Positions 1 to 8,862 are shown, counted from the first letter of the stretch. The stretch: DNA of 10,017 nucleotides from Trueperaceae bacterium (GCA_007121175.1 SKMG01000131.1:1-10017); one strand, 5' to 3'. Notes: generated by a model from the letters alone, not told the origin. A program made the numbers and translations.

Positions 1-1807
1 CATCGTGCGCGGCCGCGGCCGCACGCTCGGCATCGCTGGGTGCAGTGGCCGCGCTCTCGGCGTCGCGGGGCGCCGCAGCGCGGCTCGCCGCAGCGTCGGG
101 GCGGCCCTGCTGAGCGGCTCGCTGCTTGGCCCAGCCGTCCTTGAGCGACACGATGCGGTCGAAGACCAGACGCGCGCCCCGGCCGTCGGCCGGGTCGCGC
201 CAGAAGTAGCCGAGCCGCTCGCACTGGTAACGCACGTCGGGCGCGTCGCGCAGCACGCTCGGCTCGATGACGCCGTGGCGCACCACCAGCGAGTCGGGAT
301 CGAGGTGATCGGTGAAGGGGCCACCGGCGGCGTCCGGGTCGGGCGTCGAGAAGAGCCGATCGAAGAGCCGGAACTCGGCCTTGGCGCCAGCCTCGGCATC
401 GACCCAGTGGATGGCAGCCCAGACGCGCACCCCCTCAGGGTTCGCCCCGAGCGAATCCGGCACGACCGACGCCCGCACGAGTTCCACCCGCCCGTCGGCT
501 CCGGTCTCGACGGCGTCGCAGTGCACCACGAAGGCGTGACGCAGCCGCACCGCGCGGCCGGGCGCGAGGCGCTTGAACCCGCTCGGTGGTTCGAGCGCCA
601 CGTCGTCGCGCTCGATCAGCAATCGCCCTGAGATGGGAACGCGCCGCTGCGGCGAATCCGGACGGTCCGGGAAGCGCGGGGCGCTCACCTCGAACAGGTC
701 CTGCGGCAGCCCCGTGAGCTCGAGCTCGACCGGATCGAGCACCGCCATCACGCGCGGGGCGACCGGATTCAGCGTATCGCGAATGCTCTCGTCGAGCACG
801 TCCGGGCTGGTGCGCGAGGGGCTGCGCGTGACGCCGATGCCGGTGACGAACGCGCGCACGGCCTCGGGCGGCACGCCGCGGCGCCGCAGACCGGCGATCG
901 TCGGCATGCGCGGATCGCTCCAACCGGTGACGAAGCCGCCTTGCACCAGCGCGATCAGCTTGCGCTTGCTCAGCACCGTGTGGTCGAGCGACAGGCGGGC
1001 GAACTCGTACTGCCGCGGCCGCGGCTCGGGGAACAGGCGCTCGACCAGCCAGTCGTAGATGGCGCGGTTGTTCTCGAACTCGAGCGAGCACAGCGAGTGG
1101 GTGATCCCCTCGAGCGCGTCGGAGAGCGGGTGCGCGAAGTCGTAGAGCGGGTAGATCGGCCAGGCGTCGCCGCAACGGTAGTGGTGCGCGTGCTTGATGC
1201 GGTACAGCACCGGATCGCGCAGCACGATCGTGGGCGAGGCCATGTCGATCTTCGCCCTGAGCACGTGCTCGCCGTCACCGAACTCGCCGGCGCGCATGCG
1301 CCCGAACAGGTCGAGGTTCTCCTCGACGCTGCGCGTGCGATAGGGGCTCTCGACGCCGGGCTCGGTGAGGGTACCGCGTCCCGCGCGGATCGACTCCTCG
1401 CTCTGCGAATCCACGTACGCCAGAGCGCGCTCGACGAGCGTGGTGGCGTGCCGGTACAGCTCCTCGAAGTAGTCGCTCGCGAAGCGCAGTTCGTCCCACT
1501 CGAAGCCGAGCCAGGCGATGTCGTGCTGGATCGCCTGCACGAACTCGGGGTCTTCGGTGGTGGGGTTCGTGTCGTCCATGCGAAGGTTGACACGTCCGCC
1601 GTAATCCCGCGCCAGCCCGAAGTCGAGCGTGATGGCCTTGGCGTGCCCGATGTGGAGGTAGCCGTTGGGCTCGGGCGGGAAGCGCGTCACCACCGTGCTG
1701 ACGCGGCCGCTGGTCAGGTCAGCGTCGATGACGTCGGTGACGAAGTTCGTCGGAACGGTGCGGGCCTCGGGGGCGGGGATGGTCGCAGTGGTGCGCGGAT
1801 CAAGCAC
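1..1807 (-). CDS. glnS: Glutaminyl-tRNA synthetase, 3' end beyond the window
   Basis: Class I aminoacyl-tRNA synthetase that charges tRNA-Gln with glutamine in the cytoplasm. The frame is open from a GTG at 1807 to the window edge (602 codons). The GTG is chosen because AGAAGGAG lies at 1817-1824, nine bases upstream. The class I signature PEPNGYLHIGHA is present, with HIGH at residues 52-55. The second ATP-binding motif reads VLSKR at 278-282, the usual GlnRS variant of KMSKS. GlnRS-typical blocks follow: RGTLTEPG, the DPRMPTIAGLRRRG segment, and the anticodon-binding barrels ending at LKDGWAKQ near residue 559, close to the length of E. coli GlnRS (about 554). The protein does not stop there: at least 43 more Ala-rich residues follow, probably a linker to a YqeY-like tail domain as in Deinococcus GlnRS (inference, because the domain lies outside). 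It is the last visible gene of the rpsB operon, 93 bases after cdsA. Confidence 0.96.
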   Translation of the reverse strand, partial: MLDPRTTATIPAPEARTVPTNFVTDVIDADLTSGRVSTVVTRFPPEPNGYLHIGHAKAITLDFGLARDYGGRVNLRMDDTNPTTEDPEFVQAIQHDIAWLGFEWDELRFASDYFEELYRHATTLVERALAYVDSQSEESIRAGRGTLTEPGVESPYRTRSVEENLDLFGRMRAGEFGDGEHVLRAKIDMASPTIVLRDPVLYRIKHAHHYRCGDAWPIYPLYDFAHPLSDALEGITHSLCSLEFENNRAIYDWLVERLFPEPRPRQYEFARLSLDHTVLSKRKLIALVQGGFVTGWSDPRMPTIAGLRRRGVPPEAVRAFVTGIGVTRSPSRTSPDVLDESIRDTLNPVAPRVMAVLDPVELELTGLPQDLFEVSAPRFPDRPDSPQRRVPISGRLLIERDDVALEPPSGFKRLAPGRAVRLRHAFVVHCDAVETGADGRVELVRASVVPDSLGANPEGVRVWAAIHWVDAEAGAKAEFRLFDRLFSTPDPDAAGGPFTDHLDPDSLVVRHGVIEPSVLRDAPDVRYQCERLGYFWRDPADGRGARLVFDRIVSLKDGWAKQRAAQQGRPDAAASRAAAPRDAESAATAPSDAERAAAAAHD

Positions 1808-1816
1808 GCTGTTGGG

Positions 1817-1824
1817 CTCCTTCT
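1817..1824 (-). promoter_or_regulatory. Ribosome binding site that fixes the GTG start of glnS
   Basis: On the minus strand AGAAGGAG sits nine bases before GTG at 1807. Homology to GlnRS begins about 20 codons into this frame, and no ATG lies in frame between this site and the conserved region, so the site decides the start. Confidence 0.7.
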
Positions 1825-1900
1825 GGCGAGGCGGCCGCCGGCATACAGGCGGCTCATCGAGGCTAGCATCCGGCGGCGCCCGCTGCCGGTGTCGCCAGCC

Positions 1901-2746
1901 TCAGCCCCGTCCGAGCGTGAGGCTGATCAGGAAGTAGGTGACCGGCACGGCGATGAGGGCGCTGTCGAGCCGGTCGAGCACGCCGCCCTGACCGGGCAGG
2001 AACACGCCGGCATCCTTCACGCCCACCCAGCGCTTCACGAGCGACTCGAACAGGTCGCCGAGCAGCGCGGCGAGCGGCACGGCCACGCAGAACACGATGA
2101 CGTGCACCGCGCTGAAGCGATAACCGCTCCACAGCGGCATCAGCGCCAGCGTCGCCAGCACCACCACAGCTGCCAACGCGAAGCCTCCGATGGCGCCCTC
2201 GACGGTCTTGTTGGGGCTGATGCGCGGCGCCAGCGGGCGCTTGCCGAAGAGCGTGCCGAAGACGTATCCGCCGACGTCGGTCGCGATGATGGCCAGGATC
2301 GGCAGCGTCAGGTACCACAACCCGATGATCCCGTCCGGGGTGTAGCGCAGCGTGATGATCAGGCCGAACATCCAGCTGATCCAGACGTACCCGAGCACGG
2401 TGAACGCGAGCGCGTGCAGCGAGTTGCGGTTCGACGCGATCACCTCGAGCACCAGCATCGTCACCACGAACGCCAACAGCAGCAGCTCCCGCCAGGGGAC
2501 GTCGCCGAAGGGCGCCATCCACGGGTGGGTGGGCGGCAGTGAGGCCGGCAGCGTCAGCGCCGATGCGATCCAGAGGCCGCGCCGGCGGATCGGGATGCCC
2601 CGCAGCCGCATCATGACGGTGTACTCCTGCACCGCGACGAACGTGAGGATCAGGTACACCGGCCCGAGCAGCGGCAGGCCCACCGTCAACACGACCAGCG
2701 TGAGCAGGAACGCCAGGAACGCGGAGACGATGCGGGACACGGACAC
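1901..2746 (-). CDS. cdsA: Phosphatidate cytidylyltransferase (CDP-diacylglycerol synthase)
   Basis: Integral membrane enzyme that makes CDP-diacylglycerol from phosphatidate and CTP, the branch point for phospholipid synthesis. The 281 residues are mostly hydrophobic with several membrane segments. Family blocks are clear: DVGGYVFGTLFGKRPLAPRI and the ISPNKTVEGAIGG segment (about 157-188), then the C-terminal signature SLVKRWVGVKD...PGQGGVLDRLDS (about 235-262). The signature normally has PGHGG; residue 253 here is Gln (CAG). The start is constrained: the frr stop codon lies in the same frame 15 bases upstream, so only GTG at 2746 or the next GTG at 2740 are available near the N-terminus. 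No good Shine-Dalgarno precedes either, suggesting translational coupling to frr. uppS, which often separates frr and cdsA, is absent here. Confidence 0.95.
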   Translation of the reverse strand: MSVSRIVSAFLAFLLTLVVLTVGLPLLGPVYLILTFVAVQEYTVMMRLRGIPIRRRGLWIASALTLPASLPPTHPWMAPFGDVPWRELLLLAFVVTMLVLEVIASNRNSLHALAFTVLGYVWISWMFGLIITLRYTPDGIIGLWYLTLPILAIIATDVGGYVFGTLFGKRPLAPRISPNKTVEGAIGGFALAAVVVLATLALMPLWSGYRFSAVHVIVFCVAVPLAALLGDLFESLVKRWVGVKDAGVFLPGQGGVLDRLDSALIAVPVTYFLISLTLGRG

Positions 2747-2761
2747 GTGGCGGGCGTCCGC

Positions 2762-3316
2762 TCAGACGGCCATGATGTCGTCTTCTTTGGCCTTCAGGCG
2801 CTGTTCGATCGCGGCGATGAACTCGTCGGTCAGCTTCTGGACGTCCTGCTCGGCGGAGCGCAGCTCATCCTCGGAGAGCAGGTGCTCCTTGTGCATCTCC
2901 TTGAGCTCCTCGTTGGCGTCGCGCCTCACGTTGCGCACCGCCACCCGCGCCTCCTCGGCCATGTGCTTGACCTGCCTGACCAGGTCGCGCCGGCGCTCGT
3001 CGGTGAGGGCTGGCACGGTGATGAAGACCGCGTCCCCCTGGTTGTTGGGGTTGAAACCGAGGTCGCTCTCGCGGATCGCCTTCTCGACGCTCTTGATCGC
3101 CGACTTGTCGAACGGCGAGACGACCAGCGTGCGCGGGTCCGGGCTCGACACGGTCGCGAGCTGGTTGAGCGGCGTCGAGGCACCGTAGTAGTTCACGTAG
3201 ACGCGGTTGAGGATCGCCGGATTGGCTCGTCCGGTGCGCACGACGCTGATGTTGTTCTCGAACGCCTCGAGCGACTTGGTCATGCGCTCGCGCGTCTCCT
3301 TCAGCACGGTCTTCAT
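2762..3316 (-). CDS. frr: Ribosome recycling factor
   Basis: Cytoplasmic factor that, with EF-G, splits the post-termination ribosome so that subunits can be reused. From ATG at 3316 it gives 184 residues, the normal RRF length (about 185). The N-terminal helix is MKTVLKETRERMTKSLEAF. Conserved blocks follow: VVRTGRANPAIL, NYYGASTPLNQLATVSSPDP, and FNPNNQGD leading into the TDERRRDLVRQVKHMAEEARVAVRNVRRDAN region of the helical bundle. The ATG is chosen over a longer in-frame extension to 3463 because AGGAGG lies at 3323-3328, six bases upstream; the extension would overlap pyrH and carries no family sequence. It follows pyrH by 91 bases and precedes cdsA by 15. That 91-base gap holds a short hairpin (3341-3355) and a TAGACT hexamer but no convincing promoter. 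Confidence 0.97.
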   Translation of the reverse strand: MKTVLKETRERMTKSLEAFENNISVVRTGRANPAILNRVYVNYYGASTPLNQLATVSSPDPRTLVVSPFDKSAIKSVEKAIRESDLGFNPNNQGDAVFITVPALTDERRRDLVRQVKHMAEEARVAVRNVRRDANEELKEMHKEHLLSEDELRSAEQDVQKLTDEFIAAIEQRLKAKEDDIMAV

Positions 3317-3407
3317 CGCTGTCCTCCTGCACGCCGCGAACACGGCGACGCCGTGGGTGTGGCGTAGTCTACCGTGCCGGACGCGCCTTTCGCTCCTCGA
3401 AGGACCG

Positions 3408-4142
<735 letters not shown>

Positions 4143-4736
4143 CTACTCTCCGATCGCGATGCGGCTGAAGCGGCCTACGACGATGTTCTCTCCGATGCTC
4201 GCGACGGCCTCGCCCAGGAGCTGCTCGACGGTCTTCTTGTCGTCGCGCACATAGGGCTGCTCGAGCAGGCACACCTCGGCGTAGAACTTGCCGATGCGTC
4301 CTTCGACCATGCGCTCGACGATCGACTCCGGCTTGCCCTCCTCGAGGGCCTGCGCACGCAGGGCGCGCTTCTCCTCCTCGACGAGCTCTTGCGGGACTTC
4401 TTCCCGCCGAACGTAGAGCGGGTTGGCCATGGCGACGTGCAGGGCCAGGTTGCGCGCCAGCTCGCGGAAGCTCTCGTTGCGGGCCACGAAGTCGGTCTCG
4501 CAGTTGAGCTCGACGAGGACGCCGACGCGGCCGTTGTGGTGTACGTAGGAGCCGACGATGCCATCGCGCGCCGTGCGCTCGGCCTTCTTGGCGGCCTTGG
4601 CGATGCCGCGCTCGCGCAGCAGGGCGGCGGCCTTGTCGATGTCACCGCCGGTCTCGTCGAGCGCCTTCTTGACGTCGAGCATGCCGGCTCCGGTCATGCC
4701 CCGGAGTTTCTTGATCAGGTCGGTACTCGTGCTCAT
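4143..4736 (-). CDS. tsf: Elongation factor Ts, short form
   Basis: Nucleotide exchange factor that releases GDP from EF-Tu. The N-terminal UBA-like domain contains LRGMTGAGMLDVKKAL at about 11-26, and the EF-Tu-contacting signature ETDFVARN lies at 80-87. At 197 residues it matches the short Thermus EF-Ts (about 196) and not E. coli EF-Ts (283), so it has a single core subdomain and lacks the coiled-coil insertion. In the Thermus protein, dimer formation compensates for the missing half. The start is ATG 4736, preceded by GGAGGA seven bases upstream. It lies 21 bases after rpsB and six before pyrH, the usual rpsB-tsf-pyrH-frr order. Confidence 0.97.
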   Translation of the reverse strand: MSTSTDLIKKLRGMTGAGMLDVKKALDETGGDIDKAAALLRERGIAKAAKKAERTARDGIVGSYVHHNGRVGVLVELNCETDFVARNESFRELARNLALHVAMANPLYVRREEVPQELVEEEKRALRAQALEEGKPESIVERMVEGRIGKFYAEVCLLEQPYVRDDKKTVEQLLGEAVASIGENIVVGRFSRIAIGE

Positions 4737-4757
4737 GCTCTGCTCCTCCAGGCCGCC

Positions 4758-5975
<1,218 letters not shown>

Positions 5976-6011
5976 ATCGCTCCTCCGTGGCGGGACGTTG
6001 AGGGCTTTGTC

Positions 6012-6109
6012 AGCGGCCGGCCGCGAGGCGCGGTCCGCTCGGTGGGGTGCGACGCCGACAGGGCGACACCCTCCACGCGCTTCACCGGCGGACATCCCGC
6101 TGCCGCCGG
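6012..6109 (-). promoter_or_regulatory. Structured 5' leader of rpsB (three possible hairpins)
   Basis: Read on the minus strand, the leader can fold into three consecutive hairpins. The first (6085-6109) pairs CCGGCGG with CCGCCGG around 11 bases. The second (6045-6071) pairs GGGTG/CACCC and CGCC/GGCG around CTGTC. The third (6012-6039) pairs AGCGG/CCGCT and CCGCG/CGCGG around CCT. The Shine-Dalgarno of rpsB lies just after them. Ribosomal protein operons are commonly autoregulated through leader structure, so this is a candidate S2-binding leader. However, GC-rich DNA forms hairpins easily, and I recognise no known leader family. Confidence 0.35.
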
Positions 6110-6121
6110 CCAAACCTCCGG

Positions 6122-6130
6122 AATGTACCA
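6122..6130 (-). promoter_or_regulatory. Candidate extended -10 promoter for the rpsB operon
   Basis: On the minus strand TGGTACATT matches the extended -10 form TGn followed by a TAnnnT hexamer (TACATT at 6122-6127). It lies between two hairpins and the rpsB leader and predicts a start about 140 bases before the rpsB ATG. No convincing -35 hexamer is visible. Confidence 0.35.
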
Positions 6131-6158
6131 CGCACGCCGGCCGTAGGGCCAGCGTGCG
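6131..6158 (-). other. 12-bp hairpin just upstream of the rpsB -10
   Basis: CGCACGCTGGCC pairs with GGCCGGCGTGCG around a CTAC loop on the minus strand, with one T-G position. That position would be a G-U wobble in minus-strand RNA but an A-C mismatch in plus-strand RNA, favouring a minus-strand transcript. No T run follows, so it could be a terminator stem for the TPR gene, or a DNA site overlapping the -35 region of the rpsB promoter. Confidence 0.4.
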
Positions 6159-6176
6159 AGACGAGCAGCAGTGGTG

Positions 6177-6221
6177 CGCCCAGCCCCGTGCTCCGCGGTG
6201 GGCGGCTGAGGGGGCTGGGCG
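6177..6221 (-). terminator. Terminator-like inverted repeat after the TPR gene
   Basis: CGCCCAGCCCC at 6177-6187 and GGGGCTGGGCG at 6211-6221 form a perfect 11-bp stem with a 23-base loop. It begins about 25 bases past the TPR stop codon. There is no T tract, so classical intrinsic termination is not shown; it may be a weak terminator or an RNA 3'-end stabiliser. Confidence 0.35.
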
Positions 6222-6245
6222 GGCAGAGCTCGAGGTTCGGAAGCT

Positions 6246-7436
6246 TCAGCTCAGATCGTTCAGCGCGGTGCGGGCGGGCCCGAAGCCCGGGTCGAGCTCG
6301 AGGGCGCGTTCAAACGCGCGCCGCGCGTTGTCGATGTCGGTAGCGCCACGCCGCGCCTCGTAGGCGCGACCGAGGTGGTAGTGCGCCTCGGCGGACTCCG
6401 GCGGCAGCAGCGCTCCTTGCTGGGCGCGCCGCACGGCGTCGTCGAGCCGGCCCTGCTGCAGGTAGGCGCGCGACAGGTAGGTGAACAGTGGCGGCGTGAA
6501 CACCGCGCCATCGAGCTGCAGCGCCCGCTCGAAGTACGGGATCGAGCCGGCGACGTTGCCGCACTCGAACAGCACGATCGCGAGCTGCGAGACGGCCGAG
6601 AGCGAGTTCGGTGCCAGCGCGGCCGCCTGCGAGAGCTCGAACTCCGCGCCATCGCAGTCACCGAGGCGGTACATGATGTTGCCGAGGTTGTTGTGGGCGC
6701 TGGCATTGGTCGGGTCGAGCACGACCGCGCGGCGGAAGGCCTGCTGCGCCAGCTCGAGTTGGTCTAGGTCGCGGTAGGTCCGCCCCAGGTTGACGTGGAT
6801 CGTCGAGCGCTCGCGGTCGCTCAGCCCGGCATTGGTTGCGAGGTCGACCGAGCGCTCGAGCGCTCGCTGCGCCGCGGCGAGATCGCCGGCCTGGTACAGC
6901 ACGATGCCCTTGGTGTTCTGGACGGTGGCGTCGTCACCCGAGATCGCTTCAGCCTGCTGCAAGACGTCGAGCGCGTCGGCGAGCCGGCTGCGATGGCTCG
7001 CGGGGTCGAACACGAACTGTTCCTGGTAGGTCAGCGCCAGGTGCACGTACGCCGGCAGGTACGCCGCGTCGGCGTCGATCGCCTGCCGGAACGCGTCGGA
7101 CGCAGCCGAGAAGGCGTTTTGGCAGGCGAGCGCCCGTCCCTTGCCGACCAGCGCCTCCGGGTCGTCCGGAGTGCGCTTGAGCGCCTCCTGGAAGAAGTAC
7201 TGTGCCAGCGCGCAGTCGCCCTGGGCGAAGTAGAGGCTGCCGTCGCGCACCAGGCGCGCCGCTGCCGCGGCTGCCGTGGCAGCGTCGCTGTCTTGCGCGA
7301 GAGCGCCTGACGCGAACGAGAAGGCGAGGGCGAGGGCGAGGACGGCCCGCAGCGCCCGCTTTCCGTGCGCGCCGGGTGCCGTCGTGCCGGGGCGAGCACG
7401 TCGGCTCGGCGATCGGCGGAGCAGGAATGTGTTCAA
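6246..7436 (-). CDS. Exported tetratricopeptide repeat protein
   Basis: A secreted or periplasmic protein of 396 residues built almost wholly of TPR helices; its partner is unknown. Start TTG 7436 is chosen because GGAGGA (7441-7446) lies four bases upstream and no ATG or GTG lies between it and the hydrophobic segment. The N-terminus has an Arg-rich stretch, then LRAVLALALAFSFASGALA ending in an AxA site, so cleavage after residue 47 is likely and leaves QDSDA. About eight TPR units follow from residue 61 to 384; the clearest are near 211-245 (NLGRTYRDLDQLELAQQAFR), 246-279 (NNLGNIMYRLGDCDGAEFEL) and 350-384 (AHYHLGRAYEARRG). Four Cys (75, 105, 261, 292) remain in the mature protein. TPRs act as protein-binding scaffolds; involvement in envelope or oxidase assembly is only a guess from the neighbours. 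It is transcribed towards rpsB and divergently from ctaA. Confidence 0.85.
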   Translation of the reverse strand: MNTFLLRRSPSRRARPGTTAPGAHGKRALRAVLALALAFSFASGALAQDSDAATAAAAAARLVRDGSLYFAQGDCALAQYFFQEALKRTPDDPEALVGKGRALACQNAFSAASDAFRQAIDADAAYLPAYVHLALTYQEQFVFDPASHRSRLADALDVLQQAEAISGDDATVQNTKGIVLYQAGDLAAAQRALERSVDLATNAGLSDRERSTIHVNLGRTYRDLDQLELAQQAFRRAVVLDPTNASAHNNLGNIMYRLGDCDGAEFELSQAAALAPNSLSAVSQLAIVLFECGNVAGSIPYFERALQLDGAVFTPPLFTYLSRAYLQQGRLDDAVRRAQQGALLPPESAEAHYHLGRAYEARRGATDIDNARRAFERALELDPGFGPARTALNDLS

Positions 7437-7856
7437 CGTGTCCTCCGGGAGCAGTGGGTCGCAAGAGCGAATCACCGTGATGACCGCATGCTCGGCGCCC
7501 CTGTCTTCGCCTGGGCGGCGGCCCAGTGGCGCAGGTCGGCGGTGGCGTGCTCGAGCATCGTCCTCACGATGTCGTCCGACGGTGAGAAAGGCGTGTGCGG
7601 CGCCTGCCGCCGGCCGCCGATGCACGAAGGATCACACGCAGCGCCCGCCGCCGGGCGGGACGTTGGGGCCACGCGCAACGCCCCGCAGCGGCGCGCCGGT
7701 TCGGTCCCACGCAACGCCCCCGGAGGGACGGGCCGGTTAGGATGCGCGCCACGGCCCGCGACGGCGGGCCACTGATGCAGGCGGCTCGCGCACCCACGCG
7801 TGGGTGCGCGATGGCGGGCTGCCGAACCGAGGACACCGTATGGAGCCAGGGAGTCG
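7437..7856. other. 420-bp divergent intergenic region
   Basis: No convincing gene or structured RNA of a known family is visible here. It separates the minus-strand TPR gene from the plus-strand ctaA operon and should hold both promoters. It is rich in inverted repeats: CATCGT-CCTC-ACGATG at 7556-7571, CCCGCC-GCCG-GGCGGG at 7644-7659, GGCCCGC-GACG-GCGGGCC at 7753-7770, and the 26-bp palindrome at 7786-7811. CGCAACGCCCC occurs twice in direct orientation (7674-7684 and 7710-7720), 36 bases apart. TAGGAT at 7738-7743 resembles a TAnnnT -10 box for ctaA but has no clear -35. Confidence 0.6.
7786..7811. promoter_or_regulatory. Perfect 26-bp palindrome upstream of ctaA
   Basis: The half TCGCGCACCCACG (7786-7798) is followed directly by its exact reverse complement (7799-7811). 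The centre lies about 58 bases before the ctaA ATG. As DNA it would suit a dimeric regulator; as RNA it would form an 11-bp stem with a CGCG loop in the ctaA leader. No T run follows, so a terminator is less likely. Confidence 0.5.
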
Positions 7857-8861
7857 ATGAGCAACGAGTACCAGTCGAGAGGCGCCCGGCGGAAGCGGGT
7901 GTCGACGTCGGCCCTGGCGTGGACGACGCTGTGGGCGAACGTCGTGGTGATCATCCAGGGCGCCTTCGTGCGCGCAACTGGATCGGGCGCCGGCTGCGGC
8001 TCGCACTGGCCGACCTGTCACGGCGAGATCGTGCCGCTCTCAGGTGACGTCCACACCGCGATCGAGTTCACGCACCGATTGCTGTCGCTGGTCGTGCTGT
8101 TCCTCGGCGCCTGGCTGCTGCGCCGGGTCTGGCGCGAGCGTGCCGAGAATCGCGGCGTCTACGTCTTCGGGGCCGCGGCCTTCGTGTTCCTGCTGATCGA
8201 GGCGCTGCTCGGAGCGCTGACGGTGCTGTGGGGCCTCACGGGCGACAACCAGTCCACCGCGCGCGGCCTGATGGTGGCGACGCACCTGGTGAACTCGCTG
8301 TTCCTGATCGGTGCGTTGGCCGGCACCGTCGTCTACGCACGACGCGAGCGCCCCGCCTACCCGCTGCGGCTGGCGCGTCAGGGGCCGCTGCTGACCGTGC
8401 TGCTGGTGGGTCTGATCGGGATGCAGGTGCTCATGTTCAGCGGCGGCATCGCCGCGATGGGCAACACCATGTTCCCGTCGGAGTCGCTGGCCGAGGGCCT
8501 GGCGGCGGACTTCGACGCCGACTCGCACCCGCTGATCCGCTTGCGCATCTTACACCCGCTCATCGCGATCGCCGTCGGCGTCTACCTGTTCCTGGCCCTG
8601 GGCCTGGCGCGCTGGCTCAAGCCCGTCAGCGCCGGCCGCGGGCTGCGCCGGTGGCTGCTCGGCACCTACCTCGTGCAGCTGTTCGTGGGCGCGGTCAACC
8701 TCGCCCTGCTCGCACCGATCGCGCTGCAGCTCCTGCACTTAGGATTGGCGGTGCAAGCGTTTGGGCTGTTGGCGGCGCTCTCGGTGGTGATGCTGGGCGC
8801 GCCCGCGCCGGCAGTCAGCGTCACGCCTAGCGTCGCGCGCGGCACGTTGGAGCGTGCCTGA
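7857..8861 (+). CDS. ctaA: Heme A synthase (COX15/CtaA family)
   Basis: Membrane enzyme that oxidises the C8 methyl of heme O to a formyl group, giving heme A for aa3- or caa3-type cytochrome c oxidase. At 334 residues it shows about eight membrane segments in two four-helix halves. The heme-ligand histidines expected for the family are visible: His73 in EFTHRLLSL, His143 in ATHLVNS, His233 in ILHPLIAIA and His294 in LLHLGLA. The first external loop has [13 protein letters not shown] with Cys47 and Cys54, the cysteine pair known from Bacillus CtaA. ATG 7857 is chosen, preceded by AGGGAG three bases upstream and GGAG eleven bases upstream; an in-frame GTG at 7800 falls inside the palindrome and would add non-conserved residues. 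The stop codon lies one base before the preferred ctaB start. Confidence 0.95.
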   Translation: MSNEYQSRGARRKRVSTSALAWTTLWANVVVIIQGAFVRATGSGAGCGSHWPTCHGEIVPLSGDVHTAIEFTHRLLSLVVLFLGAWLLRRVWRERAENRGVYVFGAAAFVFLLIEALLGALTVLWGLTGDNQSTARGLMVATHLVNSLFLIGALAGTVVYARRERPAYPLRLARQGPLLTVLLVGLIGMQVLMFSGGIAAMGNTMFPSESLAEGLAADFDADSHPLIRLRILHPLIAIAVGVYLFLALGLARWLKPVSAGRGLRRWLLGTYLVQLFVGAVNLALLAPIALQLLHLGLAVQAFGLLAALSVVMLGAPAPAVSVTPSVARGTLERA

Positions 8862-8862
8862 G

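Noticed and set aside
1808..1900. Hairpins in the cdsA-glnS gap as a terminator
   Set aside because: CCGGC/GCCGG and GCCGCC/GGCGGC stems can form, but they are short, have no T tract, and are the kind expected by chance at this GC content.
941..2542. A 533-codon open frame on the plus strand opposite glnS and cdsA
   Set aside because: Composition is typical of reverse-strand reading of GC-rich genes, and both genes beneath it are intact with clear motifs.
3366..3371. TAGACT as a -10 box for an internal frr promoter on the minus strand
   Set aside because: It fits TAnnnT, but no -35-like hexamer lies at the right distance and the genes are in a tight operon, so support is too weak.
6013..6024. 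12-bp palindrome GCGGCCGGCCGC as an operator
   Set aside because: It is pure G and C and short, so chance occurrence is likely; it also overlaps the third leader hairpin, which gives a simpler reading.
5976..6131. N-terminal extension of rpsB to 6131
   Set aside because: S2 homology begins exactly at [13 protein letters not shown], which has its own GGAGGA site; the extra residues look like translated leader.
7365..7775. Overlapping plus-strand open frames in the intergenic region
   Set aside because: They have no good ribosome binding sites, overlap the TPR signal-peptide coding region, and are made of low-complexity Arg/Ala/Pro sequence typical of GC-rich noise.
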